Positions 1 through 10,394 of a stretch of DNA of 64,000 nucleotides are shown one piece after another (the stretch's first letter is position 1; the number at the start of each line of letters is the position of its first letter). The notes beneath the pieces were generated by a model that saw only the letters and a list, made by a program, of their open reading frames with translations, searched no databases and was not told the origin of the DNA. The translations under genes and the position numbers were made by a program. This DNA comes from Eutreptiella sp. 'Long Island Sound 2002'. Taxonomy: Eukaryota > Euglenozoa > Euglenophyceae > Eutreptiales > Eutreptiaceae. Location: positions 70,152,719 through 70,216,718 of the forward strand of contig OZ038379.1 of the NCBI GenBank assembly GCA_964036045.1. The letters run 5' to 3'.

Positions 1-2925
1 CTGCATCCGCGGCCTTAGAGACCATGACCGCCGGCCGCGAGGTCGACCGAGGTTCCCATCGGCCTCTCCCACAGACTCCCACGGCCGCCACTTCCACCTC
101 CTCCCCGGTATCTGCGTGGCTACGCCGTGGTTCCTCCATGTACGCTGAACCAGGATGTTCACGCCGTACTCCTTCCATGTATGCCTCCTCATCACGGCGC
201 CGGCGGCTGCGTTCAGCGGCCTCCCGTCGTACACCACGCGGCAGGGAAATTTCGAACTCCTCCAGGTCCAGGTCCAGGTCCTCACCTCCGCCGACATCCC
301 ACTCCACGTCTCTTCTGGGGACCTCATCCCTGAGTCCACCATAACGTCCACCAGCCATTGGGATTGGCTCCGGGGCTGGTGCGGGGCGTCGGGGGCGCAC
401 CGGTGTCCGCGGTGGAGCACGGCGGTTGTGGTACTCCGCGCTGAGCAACTCATCACGCCAATCCTCACTGCCACTGCCGGGCGGCACGCGCTCGTTGCGG
501 CGGCCCGCGGTGTGGTGAGAGGGGGCGCTGAGAGAGGGGGCACTGGCGCTGGGGCGACTCCTGGGGGCTCCGCCGGGGGCGTGGGGTCTGCCTGGACCTG
601 GTCCAGGTCCCCAGCCGTCGTCCGACGAGCCAGACTCCAGTGGTGGGTGGTCGCCGCCGACGCTCCCACGGCCTTCCAGCTCGTCTAGCGTCTGCTGCAG
701 GCCGCTGACGACCTTGTTCAGCGACCTGGTCTCGCCCCTGGTGATGTCCAGCAGCTTCTGGGTGGCGGTGGCGACGTTGGCGCTCTTGACCATCTCGATC
801 TTGGCGATGTCCAGCTCTCTCTGTGCGCGCGCGGCGACCCTGGCGATGCGAGTCATCTCGCCCTTGCCCGTGTCTACCTCGCGCTCGAGGGACTGGACCC
901 TCCTGCGGAGGTAGACAATCCACCGCCGGGTGGCATCTGGGTCGCCGTCCCCTGGTGGGTCGCCGGGGTCCCCAGGGGGTCCTCCAGGAGGGCCTCCGCC
1001 GGGTCCGCCCGGTCCAGGGGGTCCTTCCCCTGCCCGGTGGTCCGCCTCCAGGGGGTCCACTTGGTGGGCGTCCTCCAGGGGGTCCTGATGGTCCTCCGCC
1101 AGGGGGTCCCGGCGGGTCTCCGCCGGGTCGCCTCGGTGGGTCCGAGGAGGGGGGCTTCTTGTTGTAGTCGAAGTCCATGTCATCATCCTCGTCCATGTCG
1201 CCCCACGTGGGCGTCTCGCTCTCAGAAGACTCCGAGCTTCGTTAGGGAGGAGGGGGATCCTCGTCGTCACCTTCCGGCTCCATGGGGACGTCTCCGCCCC
1301 CTCCGCCAGCCACTTCTCGGCGATGTCGGCGGCCCCCTTCATCCCCGTCGCTGGCGGTGAAAGAGGGGTCACTGTCGTGGGGGTGTCCGCCCGCTGGCCT
1401 CCGTGACCTCTTGGAGGTCTTCCCTTTACCCTTCCTCCGTCGGTAGGCAGTGGGGCCACTGCTCCCACTGCTGCCCGTGTCCACCTCCTCCGGATCCAGC
1501 GCCATCTTGGAGGAGGTGTCCCTTTCGAAAAGCTTTCGAAGGGTCTCCACTCGGGATCCTCCCGGGGGAGTGTCGCGGCGGAGCTTACCCTCTGCCTCCT
1601 CCATTGCGGCGGCGGTGGCTGCAGCAGCTCGCCCTTCGGCCTCCTCCCGGGGGCGAGCCGCCTCAGCTACCTGGGTCTGCTGCAGCCGAGCCCTCCCCGC
1701 TTCCAAGGCTGCCAGCTGCGCCTCCATCTTGGCCCTCTCCTCAGCGACCTTCCGTCGCGCGCCCTCGATGGCGTCCTTCTTGGCGGCGTCCGCCTGGGCC
1801 TTAGCCGTCGCTTCGGCGCGGGCCCTTTTCTTCCGCCTCCTTCTTTGCCCTCTCTTGGGCCAGCGCTTCTTCCAGCGCCTTCACCTCGGCCTCTCTGCAG
1901 GCAATGGCCTCCTGCGTCAGGCGGGCTTCCTCGGCGGCTGCCGCCACCTCACCCTTGACCTGGGCAGTCGCTGCCTGATGGGCAGCTGCGGCCGTGAGTC
2001 CAACCGCAATGGCCGCCACGGTCGAGGCGTGGATGGCCATGCCATGCTCCCACTCCGCAGCCTCCTGCTGGGCGATGCCGACGGCGCCCTCCATGGCAGC
2101 GTTCTGCTGCGTGGCCCGTTGCCGGGCAACCGGAAGGTTGCAGGGCACCCCACAGGCGCGCTCACAGGCGCGCGCCACGTCCCTTTGGTCGGGAGCGACG
2201 CTGCTGCTGGAGCTGGCCTGGTCGGCCGGCATCCTCCCGCGGTGGGCCGACTCCACGTCGCTGCTCGGGCCTTAATTCCTCAGGAGCAGCGGACGGGGCT
2301 TGGCCTTGGCCTGCTTGGTGACTTCCAGCAAGTGGCCAAGGGTGGTGTGGCCGGGGTGGTGACCGCCATTGTCCCGTTGGGGGCCGTGGGCTGGGGTTCC
2401 GCCCCTGGCGCCTTGGGCGGCTTCGGCGGCCAGGGACTCCTGGTACTCCCGCCACTTCCTGTCCCGCCTCCTGTCCCCGGCGGAACGCTTCTCCTTCCCA
2501 GGAGACGCGCCGCTGCTGCTGCTGCCCTGCAGCCGGCGCTCGTTCCCCAGCTCCGGGAACTCCTTCTCGATCATGTCCCACATGGAGACGTTGATCGAGG
2601 CGCCCGACGGGTAGTCGTTGGGCTTCTTGTCCTCCTCCATCCCGTCGGGGCGCAGCCCTTTGCCGGGCCTGTCTGGGCGGGTCCAGACCCTCCAGCGCTT
2701 GCGGCGGAAGCGGTACGCATACCCTTCCGCCCGCAGCCATTCCTCCACTGCCCGCAGGCGGTCCTCGCCCATGTTCTTACGGAGCTCGAAGCTCCCGGGC
2801 ATGCCTCCTTCGCACTGGGGATTGCTGTGGCGGTAGTGCTGCCCCCACAGTAACCCATGCAGTAGGCGTGCCGCATGTGGGTGGGGCTGCGGCCACGTCT
2901 TGCCCGCCTGGTCCGAGTTCACCAT
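1..2925 (-). pseudogene. Coiled-coil / collagen-like protein, disrupted, unknown function
   Basis: Read on the minus strand from an ATG at 2,925, one protein can be followed to the window edge through two in-frame TAA codons (2,272-2,274 and 1,242-1,244) and two frame changes (near 1,828 and near 1,025). In order it shows a basic globular N-terminal part with many Trp, Arg and Tyr (about 2,925-2,560), and a long Ala/Glu/Lys coiled coil (about 2,250-1,560; runs such as EAEVKALEEALAQE). A basic, Ser-rich linker and a Gly-Pro-Pro collagen-like stretch follow (about 1,150-960). Next come a second heptad-like helix (about 930-680; RRRVQSLEREV) and an acidic/Arg-rich tail to base 1. The last frame is open for over 950 bases without a stop. 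The breaks lie in G/C runs, so some could be sequence errors. I recognise no family. It could be a retroelement ORF1 or gag-like protein, or a decayed host gene. Confidence 0.55.
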
Positions 2926-3135
2926 CGGTGCTCTCGATGGAGTGGTCCTGAGGTGGTTGTTGAGGTGGGTGATGTAGCACTGGACTGGGAGTGCGGCCGG
3001 TGCTGGTCGGCCGGTGGTTGTGGAAGTGGTTGCTGTAGCTGGGAGTGCGGCCTTGCTGGTCGGCTGAGGGAACTCGTTGATGACGGAGTTCCGGTCCCCG
3101 CACTTCCTTCACGGACTAGGCGCTTGCGCTGGTCG

Positions 3136-3196
3136 GCGCTGCGAGCCGCTGCGCTGCGCTGCGAGCTGCGAGCTGCGAGCTGCTGCGACGCGCTGC
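3136..3196. repeat. GCTGCG/GCTGCGAG short tandem repeat
   Basis: A short tandem run of CTGCG and CTGCGAG words. It lies just upstream of the minus-strand coiled-coil gene and produces Ala/Arg/Ser-rich shadow translations on both strands. Confidence 0.7.
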
Positions 3197-3769
3197 TCGG
3201 GGTTCGTGGCCCCGAGTGGCACGCGAGGGTTGGGTAACCCTGCGGTGGTGAAACGCTTTTGACGCGGTCCCGTGGGGGGCCTGGCCACAGGACGCTGCGG
3301 TTGACACGCACAAGCAAGCAGGCAGGCAAAGCACTGCGCTCACAGGGGCATCATTACGCTCGTGTCATGTGACAAAGCGTTTCAGGATCCCTGCCACTCT
3401 GAAACAAGGGAACAAAAGTATGTACAGCAACAAATCAGGATATGTACACATGGGGTTAAGACTGGACTGGGGTAAGGGCATCACAGGACAATAGACAGTC
3501 CGAACTCGTATCCTAATCCCAGGTCCGACCCTCTCAGTGGCTGGTGGGGGCGGGGGCTCAAACACAACCCATGCCCTGCTCAGTCCGGACCCTGAAACCC
3601 TGCCTATAGGGGACGTGTTGCGCCCAGCCACAGGCGAGTTCCTCGGAACCAAGGGACTCCAGAGCCAACCAACAGTCGCTCCCCATGCTCCCTTCACGGC
3701 AGGTCCCAACTCCGCCCTGAGCGAGAGATATGGCCCCGCCATTATCCCCTAGGAGTTGGTAGCTGAAAA

Positions 3770-3786
3770 TGGGCTGTTTCAGCCCA
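3770..3786. repeat. Small perfect hairpin, 7-bp arms
   Basis: TGGGCTG and CAGCCCA are perfect inverted arms separated by TTT. This could be a small cruciform or RNA stem. No function is evident. Confidence 0.6.
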
Positions 3787-4845
3787 AACTGATATTAGCT
3801 CAAAATTTTCCAAAGTTGACCCCTCGTCCGGACCCGCCAGAGGTAGGGACGAGGCAACCGACCCTATAGTATGAACTCCCTGGAGCCCTCACCCAACCTG
3901 GTTCCCTCTGAGGTCTCGGCATCAGGGCACCACGGGTTCGTCAAGTGGGGTCATGATGCCAAAATCACGAAGATTGGCATCATTCCCACGCGTGGCTCGC
4001 CCGGCCAGGGCAAGCCCAGTGGCTCACAGGATGGGAGGTAGGACCTACGACTTTCTTCTGAGTGTACAACTTGAAGTTAGGTCCAGGCGCTCCGTGTGCA
4101 GGAAGAGATGGGGCCGCCAATTGACCACACGGGGGGGTGAAATTGGGGTCCCAAAAGGGGGTCATTTTGGCTGCTCGAAATGAGCCAAAACTCGGGGGTG
4201 CTCCCAATAGTATATCTCCACGCCGGCTTGGAGATCGGATCTGCCATTCGATACGCGATCCACCCGGAGTCCGACAGAGACTCCCATGCACTTGGCTCTC
4301 AAAGATCTCAATGCTACCCGGTGTGGTGACAATCCCAATTAGGTCCACAAATGTTAGAATGGCAAAATTGTCCACACTCACTTTGGGCTAGCACCTTAAC
4401 AAAGGTTGCTCCGCTTCGCCCACCTGGTGTGTGAACCATGGGGACCAATGTCCATAACACCCATGTCATATATGGTCCATTGGTCCATGAGTCCGGCGTG
4501 CACGAGGTGGCTGAACATGGTGCACGGCGGGCAGAAAATGTGAAAAATTGCTCAAAATGGCCGAAAATGCGCACACTCATGGTTGGGGCAAATGAGGCAC
4601 ATGCCCGACTTGGACCGGAGTGTGCCATAGGATTGGTATCAAGTCATATGTCTCCAACATATCTTTTGGGCGTCTCCCAACTCCTCCAGTCTCGGGAATG
4701 GCAGGGTCGCCGAGTGAGCCCGTGATTTTGGGATGGTCCCAAATCGCCAACATGGCGGCCACGATACGCCGAGCCCAAGGAGAGTTATTCGCCGGGTTCA
4801 AGATATGTTGGGCACCGAAGTATGTACCTCAGGAACATACTTGAG

Positions 4846-4901
4846 TCATGATGTCAATTGGGCGCAACGTTGAGATACACGGTCGCCACTTGACATCATG
4901 A
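4846..4901. repeat. Perfect 12-bp inverted repeat with 32-bp loop
   Basis: TCATGATGTCAA (4,846-4,857) and TTGACATCATGA (4,890-4,901) are exact reverse complements. The arrangement resembles the ends of a tiny foldback element or a regulatory stem-loop. No coding sequence lies nearby to support either. Confidence 0.65.
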
Positions 4902-5589
4902 CGGGCAAACAACAGCAATATTGGCGGAAAAACACCCAAAAGTGCCTTGAAAGGCGCAGAAATATATTATTATATCTTCGGCTTGGATTGAGTAACCGAC
5001 CAATCCTTCTAAACACAATGACTTGACACCAACGACCTTCGATTCGACATATGTGCACCACCCAGGGCGCTTTCGAAGGTCGCGCGCGCTGTCTCCCAAG
5101 TGGGCACATGCAAAAATGGAATATTGCAAAGAACACACCTTGCTCGCAAAGCATCGCTTCGGGAGCGCTGCACAAGCGTCCCCTCACATAAGTTAGGCTT
5201 GCGAGTGTTGGTTGGGAGTACAATGAAGGGCCTCGTGCGATATGGGGTTCATTGGCGGGTTAGTCTTGGAATGGTGCACCCGCCAAATGGGCACGCAATA
5301 TGACGGCAAAATTGGCATACAACCCTACCCACGCCTTCCACACCCAACCTAGTGGCCTGGAATCAAAGTATGCCTATATTCTAATGTAACTTTGGGCCCT
5401 TAACACGCATGCAAGTGCTTTGGTCGAAAATCGACCTCCTTTCGGAAAGCCGAATTTTAGCATGCACGCAAAATATATTGCCAATATATATATGGAGATC
5501 ATATATGCACTATCCAGGGAAGGCAAGTGATATGCCCCGGATGTAGAGGCAAGCAAGGGTGGGACAAACGCCAACTCAACATACTTCTA

Positions 5590-5614
5590 CACGTACTTGG
5601 ACGCCAAGTACGTG
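5590..5614. repeat. Perfect 11-bp hairpin with 3-base loop
   Basis: CACGTACTTGG, ACG loop, CCAAGTACGTG. It is a 25-base near-perfect palindrome in noncoding DNA. The downstream bases GAAAAAG are not a T run, so it does not look like a terminator on the plus strand. Confidence 0.8.
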
Positions 5615-6179
5615 AAAAAGCGCACTTCTTGGAGAACACTCAAAAGAAAAAACCCTTTGGGCCTATTGAGTTGGGATCCTTTGGCCTCATCCTATGACTA
5701 TGGGGGGCAAAACCTCATACACAGTAGCTATGAGGCAAGTTAGTTTGTCCTTGGGCGCTTGAACGCTCGTAACCCTTGTTATTTCACTTGGGGGTTCAAA
5801 GCGCCTTCGGTCGCCCAGATTTTCTGGGGAAAATCTGGGACGCGATCCGTTATATCGAGGAAAAAATTGCGGGTCACTCGAAGACTGTTTCAGTCTTAAC
5901 TCCAAGGGAAATCGTATTACAGAATAATCTAATGCAGTCCACGGAACAGGCGACGACAGGCGGCGCGACTGCGGCGATTTCACGACAATTAGAAACCGCG
6001 GTAGAAATCGGGTATTTCATCGATTTCCAACCGCAAATCGACCAAGACAGTAAAATTATGGTAATTCCACATTGACTTAATGGTTAGAAATCGGATTCCA
6101 GATTTCGCGGGTTGGAGAACAGGGATATCCTGCTGACAGCCGGTGTCAACGGGTGTGACGGCTCACAGGCCTCCGGGCC

Positions 6180-8420
6180 ATGGGCCATAGGTTCTGGGTA
6201 CCGCTTCAGGAACATGAACGGTATGCGCAACATGAACTCCCCTACAAGGCCATCCGCCACCTCAACGACGCCATGACCGACACCGGCCACCGCAACATCA
6301 CCACGGTCCGGCAGGAGGACGGCTCCCTCACCAACGACCCAGCCACAGTGCTCCAAGCCACCAAAGACAGCTTCCTCCGGCAACACACCCCCACCAAAGA
6401 CACACTGGACCCAGACACCCAGGCCAAAATCGACCACCTCCCTCGGGTCTTCAACCACGCCCAGAGGAGGCAACTGGAAAAACGCCCCTTCACCATCCAC
6501 GAAGTCCGGAAGGCCATCGACAGTCTCCGGCAACACAAAACCCTAGGCTACGAAAGCCTCCCTGCGGAGGCATACTACCACCTCCCCGCCCACCCCCTCC
6601 GCATCCTCACCCACCGCCTCTGGGACATCGTCACGGGGCAGACCCCCCTGCCACCAGACTGGGCAAACTTTGTCCGCCCCCTCTACAAAAAAGGGGACGT
6701 GGCGAACCCGGACAACTGGCGCCCCATAGTCTGTGCGGTCACGGAGGACAAATCGTCTGGACCATCCTCCTACGCCGCATCCGCCCCCACCTGGACCCCC
6801 ACATACCGGCAAGTCTTCCGGGGGGCCATTCCGGGCCGGTCCCCACACGAGGCCATCTTCCTCCAGGACACCATCGCAGACATGGACCCAGTGGACCTCA
6901 TCATCGCCTCCCTCGACGTCAAAAGAGCCTTCCCGAACACCCCCTGGCTCCTTCTAGAGGCGGTGTGGAAACGCCTAGGCCTCCCTATCTACAACTTCGC
7001 CTCCGGCTACATCCGCACCCGCAAATACACCGTCCGCACCGGAGCGGGCCTCACCCCCTTCCTGGAGCCAGGCAGCGGGGTCCCCCAAGGAGGAGCAGAG
7101 GGCCCCTTCCTATGCCTTCTAGTGACGCTCTTCCTGGCCCACGCAATCGAGCAGGATTACCCAGCCTACGCACCCTACCCCCTCCTCTCCCCCCTGGTGG
7201 GCTTCGCTGACGACACCAACCTCACGGTCGCGCACACCCCACACGAACCCCATGCCCCAGACCCCGGGCCAACAGTCACCCAACAGGCCAATGACTTACT
7301 GGACGTGACCATCTCCTACCTCTGCCACAACAACCTCATCGTCCACCCCACAAAGTCAGTGGCCATGATCAAGGGGTCTGCCACAGCCCCCACCCTAGGG
7401 CCACAAGGGCCCCACATGCAAGTCGTGACAACCACCACCCACCTGGGGGTAATCCAGGCCGCCAACCCTGAGGACGCCACCTGGTCTCCCCAGTTGCAAT
7501 CTGACCTCGCCCATCTCCCCAGATATGCGTCCCCGACCACCAAGGCCCTCTCCTTGTCCCACCAGAGCCTGGTGTACTACCTCACCGGGGTCTTGAACGC
7601 CTCCATAGGCTTCGTAGCACTCCACCTGACACACCCCACCACCGCCCTCCAGCCGGCCACCCGCGCCGTGACCAAGGCATGGGCAGCACACGGGGGCTGG
7701 CCCACCTCCATATCTACCCGCGCCATCCGAGCGGCATGGCCCCAATATGGGGACGCCATAGGGGACGAGGTGAGAGCGACCTACACCAGACACACCGCCC
7801 TCCTCCTCCACCGCATGACCCACAACCACTCACCGGAGGTCCGCGAGGTCACCGCAATCCGCCTCCAAGCCGCACAACGGGCCCGCAACACATGCCCGCG
7901 CTGGGTACTTCACCAGACGGGCATGCCCACCAACATGAAAACGCGCCTGTGGAACCACCTGCAGCTTCTCCTCCCATCCCCACACCACGCCATACTCACC
8001 AACCACACGTGCCCAGAGGAAGGGCCTCTAGCGGTCCTCTGCGGAAACCTCCACCATCACCCCAAGGGCACCATCAACACCATAGACCTTGTCGGGGCCT
8101 CCATCACCGTAGTATACGTCACCCTCCCCCAAATGCGGGTCCTGCACCACAGCGGGGCACACCACACCCCCTTTCTACAGCTTCCCGAATGGCCTCAATA
8201 CCGCCTCTTCCACCAGTACCTCACGCAGACGGCACCAGCAGCGGGACACACTCTACCAGGAAGCAAAAACATGCACACAGCATACCGAGAATTCACAAAG
8301 CAATACCCCCGACCCATCCCAGCGACACCGCCCTACGCACCCACTGGATCGAAACACGAACCCGTCCCCCCGGTGACGGGCCCAGTCCCACCACTAACCC
8401 TACTACTGGCCCCTGAATGA
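6180..8420 (+). CDS. LINE-1 reverse transcriptase (copy 1)
   Basis: A 746-codon open frame. The ATG at 6,180 lies in flanking DNA and is not the native start; homology to the other LINE-1 copies begins about ten codons later. The RT fingers begin around residue 95 (TIHEVRKAIDSLRQHKT). Palm motifs are LDVKRAFPNTPW (about residue 244, first catalytic Asp), GVPQGGAEGP (about 302) and GFADDTNL (about 341, catalytic Asp pair). The thumb and an uncharacterised linker follow. All core catalytic residues are present, so this is the best-preserved RT in the window. The frame ends in TGA at 8,418 only because one extra base shifts it relative to copy 2. The RNase H continues in the next frame. The expected product copies element RNA at a nicked chromosomal site. 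Confidence 0.92.
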   Translation: MGHRFWVPLQEHERYAQHELPYKAIRHLNDAMTDTGHRNITTVRQEDGSLTNDPATVLQATKDSFLRQHTPTKDTLDPDTQAKIDHLPRVFNHAQRRQLEKRPFTIHEVRKAIDSLRQHKTLGYESLPAEAYYHLPAHPLRILTHRLWDIVTGQTPLPPDWANFVRPLYKKGDVANPDNWRPIVCAVTEDKSSGPSSYAASAPTWTPTYRQVFRGAIPGRSPHEAIFLQDTIADMDPVDLIIASLDVKRAFPNTPWLLLEAVWKRLGLPIYNFASGYIRTRKYTVRTGAGLTPFLEPGSGVPQGGAEGPFLCLLVTLFLAHAIEQDYPAYAPYPLLSPLVGFADDTNLTVAHTPHEPHAPDPGPTVTQQANDLLDVTISYLCHNNLIVHPTKSVAMIKGSATAPTLGPQGPHMQVVTTTTHLGVIQAANPEDATWSPQLQSDLAHLPRYASPTTKALSLSHQSLVYYLTGVLNASIGFVALHLTHPTTALQPATRAVTKAWAAHGGWPTSISTRAIRAAWPQYGDAIGDEVRATYTRHTALLLHRMTHNHSPEVREVTAIRLQAAQRARNTCPRWVLHQTGMPTNMKTRLWNHLQLLLPSPHHAILTNHTCPEEGPLAVLCGNLHHHPKGTINTIDLVGASITVVYVTLPQMRVLHHSGAHHTPFLQLPEWPQYRLFHQYLTQTAPAAGHTLPGSKNMHTAYREFTKQYPRPIPATPPYAPTGSKHEPVPPVTGPVPPLTLLLAPE

Positions 8421-8484
8421 AGCCAAACCGACGCAGACCACCGTCATCCACCACGGGGCAAAATGGCGCATACCGAAACACCAC

Positions 8485-9927
8485 ATGACCGCCCGAGACC
8501 TACCAAGGGTGCCCCATGATTCCCAGAGCATGCCACGCACATGTTGGGCCTGTGACCCCGAGGCACCTACAACACCATGGCCCGTACTACACCTCATAGC
8601 ACGCCACCACACCCACGCAACAACCCACCTACCACCACAGGCCTACGCATGGGTAGCCCCATGGTTCCACCACACCGACACTAACCCCACGGTAGCATGG
8701 AACCCCGACCACGCGCCCAAATGGCTCTTCACCACTACACCGACATGCCCCCCCCCCGACCCGGCAGGAGTCGCCATCCGTTACAGCATGTACGAGCCAG
8801 GCAGAACAGGCAAGCACGAGCACCCCTACTATCCGTTTCACCACTCCTGCCACACACCGGAGCACCAAACACAAACCCTCACATGCCACGACCTAAACCC
8901 CGACACAGCCTACATCCTCCACTACATCTACTCCTACCTCACACAAGGACAGCCGAAGCAGGGACTCATAACCCTGCCCCCCCAAGCGAAACGCATCATC
9001 TCCAAAGGAATAGGGGTGTACGCTACCCCCATCCTGCAGCCCACAACCCCAGTAGCCCACCATGCCACGGGCCTTGCCATATACGCCTACCTGCCCATGA
9101 ACCCATGCCGCCTCCCACAACCATCACCGGCGGACCGGCTCTTCTTCACCGACGCCTCAGGCGAATCCGCCCTCACGCCCATCACCGGGGGGGCCACCCT
9201 GCAGCTGACCCACACCGGGGGACACTACCACATGGACCACCACACGGGCCACACCACATATGGGGCCTCCTCTCACGGGGAGCTAGGGGCCATGGCCGAC
9301 GCCATCACCGAGATCGCGGCCCACCTACCCGCCCAGTCCCCGCACATTGTCTTGGTCTGGTTCGTGGTAGACGCCACTGTCGACACACACCTGCTCCTCC
9401 GCATAGCAAGGCAACCACTTCACAAAGCCACCGCGACGAGCCTCGGCACCCAGGCACTGCTGCTCTGGAAAGCCCTTCGCAGCCTTCCCCCATACGTCCA
9501 ACTCCACATCGTGAAACAAGAGTCCGACAGACACCAATACGGAAATGGTAAGGTCGACAACCAGGCAGTACACCAGCGCACAACACACCTACCAGCCATC
9601 CAGATCCCTGCCCTCGGCCGCTACCACACACACCTCCAACACGTGCCCCCTGTACCCGAGCCCCACCAGACCCCGGACTGGGTACCAGAGGACGCCCCCT
9701 ATTCCTCCCACGACAGAGCATACCACTACCCCAACCCCACCCAACATCTCGCCCACGTGCTCGGCGACGCAGACAGCCGGGCGCACATCCAGGAGCTCCA
9801 GGACAGACTGCAAATCCCCCTCTACCACTCAGCGCTGCGCCCAGCAAACGTCCCAGCACACCTCCAAAAACGACGCATCCAGCTCCTCAGGGAGCAACTA
9901 TTATTCGTCACCAGGGTCGCCAGATAG
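8485..9927 (+). CDS. LINE-1 RNase H-containing C-terminal half (copy 1)
   Basis: A 480-codon open frame. The same frame is already open from about 8,413, so the ATG at 8,485 is internal. An N-terminal Cys/His-containing linker precedes an RNase H fold. Likely catalytic acids are in FTDASG (about residue 222), SSHGELGAMADAI (about 260) and FVVDATVD (about 290), and IVKQES with HQYGNGKVDNQAVHQ near 345-365 resembles the last motif. RNase H would remove the RNA strand after first-strand synthesis. The frame stops at a TAG (9,925-9,927) just before the codons for LARKHI. LINE-1 copy 2 has TAG at the same site, and the zinc knuckle lies downstream in that frame. The codon may once have been TGG. 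Confidence 0.88.
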   Translation: MTARDLPRVPHDSQSMPRTCWACDPEAPTTPWPVLHLIARHHTHATTHLPPQAYAWVAPWFHHTDTNPTVAWNPDHAPKWLFTTTPTCPPPDPAGVAIRYSMYEPGRTGKHEHPYYPFHHSCHTPEHQTQTLTCHDLNPDTAYILHYIYSYLTQGQPKQGLITLPPQAKRIISKGIGVYATPILQPTTPVAHHATGLAIYAYLPMNPCRLPQPSPADRLFFTDASGESALTPITGGATLQLTHTGGHYHMDHHTGHTTYGASSHGELGAMADAITEIAAHLPAQSPHIVLVWFVVDATVDTHLLLRIARQPLHKATATSLGTQALLLWKALRSLPPYVQLHIVKQESDRHQYGNGKVDNQAVHQRTTHLPAIQIPALGRYHTHLQHVPPVPEPHQTPDWVPEDAPYSSHDRAYHYPNPTQHLAHVLGDADSRAHIQELQDRLQIPLYHSALRPANVPAHLQKRRIQLLREQLLFVTRVAR

Positions 9928-10394
9928 CTCGCCCGCAAACACATCCAGTTTCCGAGGAACACACCCGTTGCCCGTGCGACCACACGGCCCCGGAGGACTG
10001 GGAACACTTCAAGAAATGCCCCCTCCATACGCGCAGGGACACGCTAGTGGGCTGGTCCCCGGCGGAAACCCTGCGACAACACGAAGGATGGCCAACCCAG
10101 AGCCACGCACAACAGGCCACCGAACACCTCTTCCTGGATCCCCTGGTCAAAGAAGCCACCATGAGAGGGGCGGTGACACAGGCCCTGCACCGACACCTCA
10201 CCAAACACACGGAAAGCCCCATGGAGGCAGCAGCACACCTCCAGCGAGAGGCAGTCCGCAGAGCAGCGGCCCAAAAAGAACACCGCAAACACCTCCTGTT
10301 AACACACACGGAGCAACTCACCGAACCCACCGCCAGTGAACACATGCAGCGTCTCATCCATTACCATGCCGTGCATGACCCAGACGTCCACTAA
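9928..10394 (+). pseudogene. LINE-1 zinc-knuckle and helical C-terminal region (copy 1)
   Basis: After the TAG the reading continues as LARKHI and then shifts frame near 9,960. The new frame reads CPCDHTAPEDWEHFKKCP, a C-x-C...H-x3-C knuckle of the kind found near the C terminus of RNase H-bearing LINEs, where it probably binds nucleic acid. It is followed by an Ala/Arg/His-rich helical stretch (10,047-10,394; VKEATMRGAVTQALHRHL). Copy 2 encodes the same knuckle at about 42,690-42,750 without the frame change, which supports its reality. Confidence 0.75.

Larger units (their letters stand above)
3241..6200. other. Noncoding stretch, no recognisable gene
   Basis: This 3-kb stretch is less GC-rich than its flanks and is interrupted by stops in all six frames. 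No open stretch in it has a protein-like composition, and I saw no long repeat shared with the rest of the window. It holds three short hairpins, listed separately. A 99-codon open frame at 5,776-6,075 is the longest in the last third. It has mixed residues but no motif I recognise, and it stops before the LINE begins. Confidence 0.6.

Noticed and set aside
24-688. Plus-strand genes at the left edge
   Set aside because: They are shadows of the minus-strand frame, which is longer, runs off the window and has a coherent coiled-coil/acidic composition.
5776-6075. A 99-codon host gene just before LINE-1 copy 1
   Set aside because: Mixed residues but no motif, no supporting context and no second copy. 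Kept as noncoding with that note.
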